A stretch of 64,000 nucleotides of DNA from Neonectria sp. B-13. Its lineage: Eukaryota; Ascomycota; Sordariomycetes; Hypocreales; Nectriaceae. Position numbers and translations under genes: made by a program. Below the pieces are notes generated by a model. It did not search any database and was not told the DNA's origin. It was given only the letters and a program-made list of their open reading frames with translations. The stretch spans positions 682,001 to 746,000 of the forward strand of contig NOKP01000008.1 in NCBI GenBank assembly GCA_002682825.1, in the 5' to 3' direction. Below are positions 56,219 to 64,000 of this stretch, piece after piece (position 1 is the first letter of the stretch; the number at the start of each line of letters is the position of its first letter).

Positions 56219-57091
56219 ATGGCCGAATCAGTCGAGCTCTGTCCGTCTCCATCCCAGCCCCACGTGGGTCTCGGTCGGCCTCAGCTTGTAGAGCTGCGGG
56301 ACCCGGAAGATGACTGGACGGGTATCACAAAAGCCACCGACCGAAGACGCCGCCAGAATCGCCTCAACCAGAGAGCCTATCGTCAGTAGCTGCGGCGGAG
56401 TCGTGGATCGTGGAGCGTGGAGCGTAGCTGACGTCCCATAGGCAGGAGGCATACCCAACCCAGCCAGCTGGTCCATCGTGCACCCTGGGCTTCCGACGGA
56501 TACCGCTTCGCAACATGTCCCCGGGTACGCGCTGTCGTCTATGCCTTTATGGAGCTTGCACATCTCCAATACAGTCTCAAAACCCCCAGTGCCGTGCCGC
56601 TCCCGGCACTTATCCGTCTCAATGCCCTGAACGCTCTGTCGCGCAACGCGGTTTCGTTGGGGATACCGGTGGATGGTCTCTGCAGCGACGACCTCATCTC
56701 TCCGTTCAACAGTCGTGGAGGCCCGTCGAAGTGGACGTCGTGTCCCGAACACCTTCGCCCGACGCCGCTGCAGTTGACCATCGAGCACCACCCCTGGACG
56801 GATCTCCTGCCGCTGCCTCGTCTACGCGACAACATCCTCGTCGCAATCACCAGCGGGGCCCTGGATGAGGACATCCTGTGCCATGATCTCCTCGACGTTG
56901 TGGGGGGCAGTCAGCGCGATGAAGCTCTTCTGATCGTCTGGGGTGACCCGTGGGATGCGCGCAGCTGGGAGGCCAACGTTGGGTTCCTGAAGAAGTGGAG
57001 ATGGCTCCTCCAGGGGTGCACCGAGTTGATCGAGTCGACGAATCGGTGGCGCCAAAGTCGGGGCGAGAGTCGTCTCAACATTCGATTGTAG
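56219..57091 (+). CDS. bZIP-like protein with DUF3425
   Basis: 270 residues from exons 56219-56381 and 56442-57091. The basic region RRRRQNRLNQRAYRRRHTQ is completed across the intron (C|GC). N-x7-R is present (NRLNQRAYR), so DNA binding is plausible. No leucine zipper follows; the protein passes directly to a Gly/Pro linker and a DUF3425 domain (VYAFMELAHLQY, LGIPVDGLCSDDLIS, HHPWTDLLPLPRLRDNIL, then the Trp-rich WGDPWDARSWE). This is the fungal bZIP-DUF3425 group, some members of which regulate secondary-metabolite or stress genes. Divergent from the alcohol dehydrogenase. The basic segment lies close to the N-terminus, so truncation is unlikely. No NLS beyond it is needed. Confidence 0.8.
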
Positions 57092-57548
57092 GCCGTTCAA
57101 CCGCATCATCTTCCCCCGAAGACTAAGACAACTTGTCCCAACCTTGCCAATGCTGCCTCTTCGGGGTTGTGGGGAGGCAAGGTTCTTCAGATAAGCGCGG
57201 CAGCACTAATATTTACATGGCAGCTTCATGGTCCCACTGCTATCTGCTCTAGCGCAGTCGCGTTTATCTACCGGCATCACATCACACCTCACCCCGGTGA
57301 TCTCCCGTCGGCTCCCGGATGTCAGCAAGTGCCTGGTTGGACTTGGGTGAAACCTTCTTCACTGTTGATGGTGAGGAATGGATTGGAAAAGGAATTAACC
57401 GGAAATGAATGTCTTGATAAAAAACATGCGGACACCCATCACCGACCTCACTCATCGACCCAAGGTCTCCAACTCGACTCAAGATCTTCTCTTCCTAATA
57501 ACAATCCCCGACTCAAACCCTCTGTATTCATTTTCCCTCGCTCTCAAT
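57092..57548. other. Spacer between convergent genes
   Basis: 457 bp between the bZIP-like gene and the 3' end of the leftward CVNH gene. Nothing else is recognised. Confidence 0.4.
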
Positions 57549-58297
57549 TTATTCCTCGGGCTTTCCCCAATGATTGTACGGGTAGGGGCTGCTTCCATAC
57601 TTCAGAATCTCAAACGATGGGCCGTACGGGCAGTATTTTGGAGTCCCCTTGTTTGCAAAGCACATTAAATTTCCGTCCCAGTTGGAGATGAAGTTATCTA
57701 TGACAGTCAGTAAGGTCTATCGTTGACCGGAAAAAACCTACTGAGGTTGATGGTGGTCTCTTTAAGGTCTTTGCCTTTTCCGGTGTAGCATCGACAGTAG
57801 AAGTATTTTCCATCGTCTACAAACCGGCACTGGGTGCAAGTCTCGTGCCAGTTACCACTGCTTATGTTAGAGAGCGAACCTGAATTGCCGATCTCATCGA
57901 CTTACTTCTTGCTGGGCTGCAGCTGGCCCTCTCGGTTCGCCATACAATCGCCAAGCTTGAGCACAGAGCATTTTGTCTGGCCCGACAAGTTAGGGCATCG
58001 AGCCACTAGGACGGGCGATTCCATGAACGGCTTCTTTCCGATGACGAAGCCTGGGTTGCTTTCGCTGAGTTCGTACACCTTCATGTCCTGGGTCCCGAGG
58101 TAGTATCTGATGTCTGTGCAAGAGCCGACGTACCCGCCCTTGCCTCTCTCCAAGAGCTCGTGGCTGGTTATGTCGACAGCAAGTTCGGAGTCCTGAGTGC
58201 TGTCCACGTTGCAGTTGGTGGGCTCGTCAGGGGGAGTCAGTGGGTTCGCAAAGGTGCCAAGAGCGGCTGCGAGGATGGGAATAATGAGGAAATACAT
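57549..58297 (-). CDS. Secreted protein with cyanovirin-N homology (CVNH) domain
   Basis: 218 residues from exons 58297-57906, 57857-57742 and 57697-57549. The first 17 residues (MYFLIIPILAAALGTFA) are a signal peptide. A short acidic propeptide-like stretch ends at a LLERGKGG site. The CVNH part is spread over all three exons: SVLKLGDCMANREGQLQPS, GNWHETCTQCRFVDDGK, FYCRCYTGKGKDLKETTINL and NNFISNWDGNLMCF. The ordering of Cys, the final INL..F-I-x-N-x-D-G-N-L and the internal repeat match the lectin cyanovirin-N. Filamentous fungi use CVNH proteins as mannose-binding or secreted host-interaction factors; the ligand here is unknown. No single long open frame covers the domain, so it is easily missed. 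Confidence 0.82.
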
Positions 58298-59488
58298 GGT
58301 AGCGAATGGTTAAAGGATAAACGAATGATGTGCCTACTGATATAGATGTGAAGTCGCCGGTTTATATACTGAGATCAACCACATCTAGTATTTCATCGAA
58401 GTGCCTTCACAACGTCTGTCTTCTTTGTGCTCGCTAATCCCTACTAGGCCGAGTCCTTGTATAACGTAGTCATGGCGCTTCATATTGTCTTCGAAGAACA
58501 ATAGGTTCGAAAAGACCGTGCGTCGGCGACTTGGCTTCCTCGCACAAAGAAAGCAATTGGCTATCAACTTGACATGACCCAACAACAGTCAGCTGCGAGA
58601 TGCAGTGCTATTTCGGGCTGGGTATGACATCGTCTCGATGATCATCACGGTATACTTGGTTCATTAAGCACTTATACGAGCTTGATCCGGTATGCTGGTG
58701 AACCGCCCAAACAAAGAAGGGGGCTCGCCGCGCTAATCCGTGAAACTCTGTATCTCAGGGGTTTTGGTGACTTGTGTACTCATCGTCCCGGTTGACAAGA
58801 ACAATATACATACCATGTATCTCGTATGCGAGGTGCAACTTCCCTTGCATCTCTTGAGCTTGCCGAAAGAAGCACATGCCGGATTTGTTATTTGACGCAG
58901 GATGATTCGACTGATTTTGGCGCGTGAAGGGGAAGGTGGCAAAGACGATGAGCAGCTGAGCACATCTGCGACTGATCCGACAGTGCATGACTACTCTAGA
59001 TCAAGGAAGATGGATGTAAGTCTGGCTCGGTGATGGTGGGATGAGGCTTTGTTCTTGTGCGGTTGCATGGCTGATTTCTATGTCCCGATACTCGGTGTCG
59101 ATCTCTTCAACCATCAAGTATCCCAACAAGGATCTCTAGTCATGGCGAGGGATGACTTGTTGTCAGCAATCAATTTCCACAGTGTCTGCACTGGAGCTTT
59201 CCATGCCCCCAACTTAGATAAAGCGTGCAATGAATAATTGAGCAGCAGAGGTGGTTCGCTCAGTGAGATGCCGATGGTTCACGTAGGGGGCGTCTGGACA
59301 ACGTTAATCCTAATATCGACATGCTAAAACACCGGCAGGGCTGAGCCGATAGGAGGACATGGATGGGGCAGTGCTCGCTGCTTACTTGCAGACTGACCAA
59401 CTACAGACTACAATTAGCGTCTTAGGGACAATTCTCTTCTCTATCATCTCATGGTTATGCTGGACTCGATGGAGGTAAGCCGATGCAG
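58298..59488. other. 1.2-kb spacer
   Basis: Holds the CVNH gene promoter. No further gene is recognised, and the remainder may contain unrecognised fragments of the mannosidase pseudogene that ends downstream. Confidence 0.4.
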
Positions 59489-59632
59489 TGGGATCCAGTG
59501 CAGCGCAGTATCGACGTAATGCAGAGTGTCTGGCTCTTCAAGTCGCAGAAGTACTTTTACCTCGTCTTCTCGCCTCCGGATGTGGTTAATCTGGATGAGT
59601 TTGTGCTCAGCACCGAGGCACACCTGCTTTGA
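59489..59632 (+). pseudogene. 3' remnant of a GH47 alpha-1,2-mannosidase gene
   Basis: A 47-codon open stretch ending at TGA 59630-59632. It includes MQSVWLFKSQKYFYLVFSPP and VVNLDEFVLSTEAHLL. This closely follows the GH47 C-terminus (S-x-x-S-F-W-x-x-E-T-L-K-Y-F-Y-L-L-F-S, then L-D-E-x-V-x-N-T-E-A-H). Several residues invariant in active enzymes are changed: ETL becomes SQ after one deletion, and NTEAH becomes STEAH. No upstream mannosidase sequence is visible. It is therefore a relic of a largely deleted gene. Confidence 0.6.
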
Positions 59633-59827
59633 AGACCACGGCCGTGAACAGCGACCTCGACTGGCTGAGAATCAAGCACAGTGGCGCAGTTTGGATGAAC
59701 TACGAAGAATAATCAAGGTCGATCATTGAATGAAAACTGGCGCCAGCCGTGTACCGTTCTATCGTCTTTATCACCATACCGTCTCATCTCTGTATCATCT
59801 CATAACTGTATCGTCTCATCACCAGCT

Positions 59828-60610
59828 CTATTCAGATGCATCCCGGGCCAACTCGAGAATCCCACTCGCGACAGCCTCAACATCGTGGGGTTTGATGGGC
59901 AGCCGGTGTCCGCCATCCCACTCGACGAGGGTGGTGGTCCCGGACTCGCAGTACGCGTCCTTGAGCCCCCGGTGCTGCTCTAGCCCCGGGTCTCGCGTGC
60001 CATGGACGTGTAGGGTCGGGATGCTCAGCACGTGCGGCCCGGTATTGGTCTCGGGCCAGTCATCAAAGTCGGAGCTCATGAGGGCGGCGTCGACGACGTG
60101 GCGGGGCATGTCCAGCCGCCAGTCGACCATGACGAACGGCCCGCGTCCGGCCATGAGGACGCCGAACTTGAAGTCGGTCGCGGCCTCAGCGGGCCCCAGC
60201 TCGGCGGCGACGCGCTGTTGGGTCCAGAGCAGGCTGGCGGCGATCTTGGCGCCCTGGGAGAACCCCAGGATGCCGACCCAGTCGCCGCGGCCGGGGTCGT
60301 CGTCCATGGCGGCGCGGCACTGGTAGCGGATCTCGGCGGCGGCGGCCTCGGCGTCAACCTCCGGGTGGTCGGGCTGCCAGCGGAGCCAGCGGCGGAACGG
60401 GCCGTGGTCGCCGTAGACGCTGACGACGGACGGGTGCGGCGCAGACAGGAACGGCGCGTCGACGAAGACGAGGCGGAACGACGACTTGAGCCGCGTGATG
60501 AGCCCGCGGCACTGCAGCTGGAAGATCTGCGCGTTGACGCCGCCGCCGTGGAGGCAGAGGATGCGCGGGAGGTGGAGCGGAGGGCGGGCGTCGCCGTTTG
60601 TCTGCGTCAT
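59828..60610 (-). CDS. FSH1-family serine hydrolase
   Basis: Intronless, 260 residues, GC-rich. Alpha/beta hydrolase of the family of yeast Fsh1 and of the LovG/CtnB thioesterases. The N-terminal PRILCLHGGGVNAQIFQLQ has the oxyanion HG motif. The nucleophile elbow is GFSQG with Ser118, the acid D207 in HGTRDPGLE, and the catalytic H235 in WDGGHRLP. The FVDAPFLSAPHP segment is family-typical. Soluble, probably cytosolic. No polyketide synthase is seen in the window, so a thioesterase role within a biosynthetic cluster has no support here. The start at 60610 is the first ATG and has MTQTNGDARPP before the core. Confidence 0.9.
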   Translation of the reverse strand: MTQTNGDARPPLHLPRILCLHGGGVNAQIFQLQCRGLITRLKSSFRLVFVDAPFLSAPHPSVVSVYGDHGPFRRWLRWQPDHPEVDAEAAAAEIRYQCRAAMDDDPGRGDWVGILGFSQGAKIAASLLWTQQRVAAELGPAEAATDFKFGVLMAGRGPFVMVDWRLDMPRHVVDAALMSSDFDDWPETNTGPHVLSIPTLHVHGTRDPGLEQHRGLKDAYCESGTTTLVEWDGGHRLPIKPHDVEAVASGILELARDASE

Positions 60611-61338
60611 GGCGAGGATGTTTGCAAAAGGAACGTCTCAGGAAGTGATCGTGAACAGCGTCGAGGAAAAACACGTTGTGGAAGAGTCAAAGAAAGTCTG
60701 TTGTCTCGGCTGGCTGACATGACACATCTCGGCTCCCGAGCTTGAGGCTGGCAGTCAGTCAAGCGAGTCAAGCGACCCAAGCCAAGCCTCAGGGCCTCTG
60801 TCAACGGCTGACTTCCAGCCGGGGGAAAACGAACGCCGAGGTTGATCTGACAACAGAGCCCGGAAATGACCCAGTACAGTAAAACCTAGAAGCATTCGCA
60901 CGACTCGCGAGTCTGAGCTGAGCCCGAGTCTGTCGCCAATTGCCAGGATTGGATGCCTCGTAAATTGCATCACCGTTTGTGGCTGTGCAGCCAAGCTCCA
61001 GCCACCACGCGTCGCACGCATTCATTCACATTCACCTTCACCCCGCCCGTCACACGCCACACGCCATGACATCACAGCAGCCGCAGCGCAAGCAAGGCCA
61101 AGATGGATGGATGGAATGATTCCTCATGCATGAGGAATCATGCATGAAGAAGGGTTGGAGACATAAAGGCCTCAATCCTGCTGGTTATTCCTGATTTGTC
61201 TCTTCGTTTTGTTTCCTATCACTGACTTCTTTCATCTTATTTCCTACTTGATATCCGTCACATCGACAGCTCGAGCTTCCAAATACCCCACCTTCACCTT
61301 CACCCTTACAACCACAGCAACACCCAGCACATCTCTCA
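60611..61338. promoter_or_regulatory. Divergent promoter of FSH and SYLF genes
   Basis: A 728-bp spacer between head-to-head genes. It includes short CATGAGGAATCATGCATGA repeats near 61117-61146 and a CACACGCCACACGCC stretch near 61051. No gene is seen. Confidence 0.45.
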
Positions 61339-63233
61339 ATGTCCAACTCTGAAAAGATCGTCTACAACCCGGAGGAGGGCCAGCAGCAGGGCCAGCAGCA
61401 CGCCCAGCAACAGGGCGGACTGCTTCCTCAGGCTCCCATGCAGGGCGAATTCCCTCCTCCCCCGACCCAGCCACAGACGTCGACGTCGGAGAAGCAAGAC
61501 TTCCCTCCTCCTCCTCCCGGCCCGCCCCCGCATCAGGAATACCAGCATCAGGAACAGCAGCAGTTTGCTCCTCCGCCGGCGTATCAACAGGGAGAATTCT
61601 CTGGCTCAACCTCTGAGAAGGCGCAGGTTCCTCCTCCCACTCAGCCCCAGCAGGGAGGGATCTTTGCCGCCGCGTCCGGGTCCGAGAAGCAACAAGCTCC
61701 TCCTCACCAGGCCGACTTTGCTACATCCACCTCCGAGTCGCATTTCCCTCCTCCTCCTCCAGGACCTCCTCCTTCGCAAGGCCAACATCCCGACCCTCTG
61801 AACGCCCACCCCGTCGTCCACGGTGAACGGTCGTCTGAGCAGGCCTATAACATCCCGCAGTACAACCCCGCGGCACCCGCGTTTGCTCCGCCCCCGATCA
61901 ACGACCAGTCCGACTCGGCGCCTCCGCTAGCCACCGTGCACGAGACGGCTCCAGCTCCAGCTCCAGCTCCGGTTCCAGCTGCGGTTGCAGCTTCGGTTCC
62001 AGCGGCAGCGGCTACGACGTCGACCGAGGAACACCACAAGAAACATGGCTGGAGTGAGCGTTTCAGCAACCTTGGTATCAAGGCGGCTGCGCCCATCAAC
62101 AGCCTGGCTCATAAGCTCGGCAGCCAGAGTTTCCTTCCCGAGACTCTGGACAAGGAGTGCGACAAGGCAGCCTCTATTTTGAGGACATTCTGCAGTAAGC
62201 CACCCACCACCTACTCTCACACCTGTGGCGGCTTCACACTTGCGATGGAAACTAACATGTCACAGAGAAAGGAGTGTATGCCGATCCCGGCTCCGGCCAG
62301 CCGCCCACGTCGACCGACCCCAAGGCCACCGCGACCAATGACACCATCATCGACCCCACAAAGAACAAGCCCAAGAGTCGCGTCATTGTTACCATCCCGC
62401 CCAAGGTCATCGCCAAGGCGGTGGGCCTTGCCATTTTCACCACGCTTCGCGCGGGCTTCAATGTGTCTGGCGCCACGGGCTCTGGTATCCTGATTGCGCG
62501 CCTTCCCGACGGCTCGTGGGGACCTCCCTCTGGCATCCAGGTGCACTCGGTGGGTGGAGGTTTCTCGATGGGTCTGGACATCTACGACTGTGTGTGCGTC
62601 ATCAACAGCCGGGAGGCGTTGGCGGCCTTTACCAACACGCGCGTCGGCCTGGGTACCGACCTGGCAGTAGTCGCTGGACCGTACGGAGCTGGAGGTGCCG
62701 TCGAATTTGGCACGGCGATGGAGAACCGCGAGGGGAGAAAGACCAAGGAGGGCGCAGTGCCAGAGACTCCAGACGACAAGCAGACGCTGAAGCCCGAAGC
62801 AGGCACTCCCAGCAAGCGACGCAGCCTCAGCGCCAACAGCTTCAAGCCGGTCTTCTCATACGTCAAGTCGCGGGGATTCTACGCGGGGATTCAGATCGAC
62901 GGCACGGTGGTGGTCGAGCGCAAGGACGCCAACGCAGCCTTCTACGGTGAGCGGGTGTCCGTAGAAAAGATCCTCAAGGGCGAGGTCCCAGCTCAAGGCC
63001 CTTCGGGGATGTGGCCTGCGGGGGGGCGGGTCCTGCTGGAGACCCTCAAGGGAGCCGAGGCCGGGGTCCTCTCAGTGAAGGACAAGGACGGGAAGGAGTC
63101 CGGGCCGCCGGTCCAAGTCCCGGTCGCGGCTGGACAGAGCAGTACGGCTGCTGCGAGCGGGACGGAGCAACTCCCACCGTATGTGGACGATGGGATTGCG
63201 AGACCGGCAGTTGGGGACTACAAGTACCAGTAG
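61339..63233 (+). CDS. SYLF-domain protein (Ysc84/SH3YL1-like)
   Basis: 607 residues from exons 61339-62194 and 62266-63233. The first 240 residues are Gln/Pro-rich with repeated STSEKQ and FPPPPPGPPP elements, a typical proline platform for SH3 partners. The SYLF (DUF500) domain begins near residue 256 with INSLAHKLGSQSFLPETLDKECDKAASILRTF. It continues through PPKVIAKAVGLAIFTTLRAGF, GSGILIARLPDGSWGPPSGI, SVGGGFSMGLDIYDCVCVIN and KSRGFYAGIQIDGTVVVERKD, with a Pro/Lys-rich insert before the last block. SYLF binds phosphoinositides and F-actin at endocytic sites. An SH3 domain, found C-terminally in yeast Ysc84, is absent; the tail ends in PPYVDD, which may bind SH3 or WW partners. The intron splits the LRTFC-KKGVYADP junction with a good CTAAC branch. 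Confidence 0.9.
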
Positions 63234-64000
63234 GAGGTCATGGATGATGGATGATGGACCAAGAGGGATTGATGACCGAGACGGACAACTTTACGCGTGA
63301 TTTGAGAACAGACTGGATGAGAGGACGAGGGAGGGATCGCCAGAGAGAAGAGATAGCGAGAGATACCACCGTACGGACAAATTGAGTAATTCAGAACGTG
63401 CCGTTTCAGACCCCCGCATACAGTACGAGGTACGAATAACACTGCCTCTTTATTCGCAGACCAGTGCCCGTCCAGAGCGACAGGTGAGCTGAGAGGCGGT
63501 TTCGGGCCAGCAAACTTGTTACAGAACCCACGGGGTGGAGCCATGGAGTTGGTTGGGACATGGCCCGCGCCGGTCGGATGGTAAAAATATTATAGACTGC
63601 TTCTTAAGGTGTCTTTTTATAGCAGAACATCGATAATTCCAAATGCCCCGATCAGGCCGCAGGTGTTGAAGAGGAACAGATCCGATGATGAAGCTACGCA
63701 GTTGATGTAAGTAGACAGAGCCCATCAGCCTGGGTTGGTTTTCCTTCAACCTTTGTAGGCGCTCCCAGAGGACCGTGCATTGCTTGGTACGTAACACCTT
63801 ACAAAATACTACGTACATCACGACCAAGTCACGAGATGGAGATCAACCTGAGTGACATGGTGATGTGTTGTGACGTGTAGGGAGACGACTTGCACGGCCT
63901 GGCACATGCACTACAACGGAGGTAGACGCGCGGTTCAGAGGTTGAGAGGGCTCTTCAGCTGTGGAGAACGCCGCACGAACCATCGCCGTTGTTCCGCCAA
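63234..64000. other. Right-hand end of the window, no gene recognised
   Basis: 767 bp with weak open frames on both strands only. The sequence beyond the window is needed to judge whether a gene begins here. Confidence 0.4.

Noticed and set aside
59828..60610. Polyketide thioesterase role of the FSH hydrolase
   Set aside because: No polyketide synthase or tailoring genes occur in the window, so only the general family is assigned.
1..64000. tRNA, rRNA or CRISPR arrays
   Set aside because: No B-box/A-box pair with a cloverleaf, no rRNA sequence and no regularly spaced repeats were found by eye; CRISPR is not expected in a fungal nucleus.

Overview
The window is nuclear DNA of a filamentous ascomycete (Pezizomycotina, most likely Sordariomycetes; genus not determined). 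The case rests on dense protein genes with many 45-60 nt GT..AG introns carrying CTNAC-type branch sites, and on characteristic fungal families: Zn2Cys6 regulators, an NCS1 permease, DUF3659/LEA-like proteins, SYLF, CVNH, an ATL protein and FSH hydrolases. I see no rRNA, tRNA, CRISPR or intact mobile element. Exon boundaries were derived by hand from splice consensus plus reading-frame continuity.

Region A (1-15.25 kb) looks like a catabolic gene cluster. It holds a partial Baeyer-Villiger monooxygenase, a class-C beta-lactamase-fold esterase/transesterase, a Zn2Cys6 regulator, a hydantoinase-A/DUF917 fusion, a divergently transcribed NCS1 (Fur/Mhp1-type) permease, and a second Zn2Cys6 regulator whose N-terminus recalls the Dal81/TamA type. 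Permease, ring amidohydrolase-like enzyme, oxygenase and esterase with two local regulators suggest uptake and opening of a hydantoin-, lactam- or lactone-like ring compound. Dense TGCGG/CCGCA arrays lie in two spacers. A 13-bp direct repeat lies in the permease/hydantoinase promoter, and its core 8-mer recurs upstream of the second regulator.

Region B (15.25-29.5 kb) is accessory and gene-poor. It contains GC-rich palindromic repeat debris, a Fungal_N/NACHT-N-type gene that looks damaged, a MARVEL-type membrane protein, an F-box protein, a cysteine-rich type I membrane protein broken by a nonsense codon and a frameshift, and an F-box-like protein.

Region C (29.5-39.8 kb) collects low-complexity, intrinsically disordered proteins. 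Two small paralogues in opposite orientation share a C-terminal motif. Two DUF3659 proteins follow, one with a single short repeat unit set and one of about 1395 residues with a long repeat array. One conserved membrane-anchored unknown lies among them.

Region D (40-54 kb) is housekeeping: a histidine phosphatase ending in a PCNA-binding box and NLS, the Eme1/Mms4 subunit of the Mus81 nuclease, a long gene-free stretch, a kinesin-4-like motor of about 1742 residues, and an Atl1-type DNA repair protein.

Region E (54.3-64 kb) has a zinc alcohol dehydrogenase divergent from a bZIP-like DUF3425 regulator, a secreted cyanovirin-N-homology protein, the 3' remnant of a GH47 alpha-mannosidase gene, an FSH serine hydrolase, and a SYLF (Ysc84-like) actin/lipid-binding protein.
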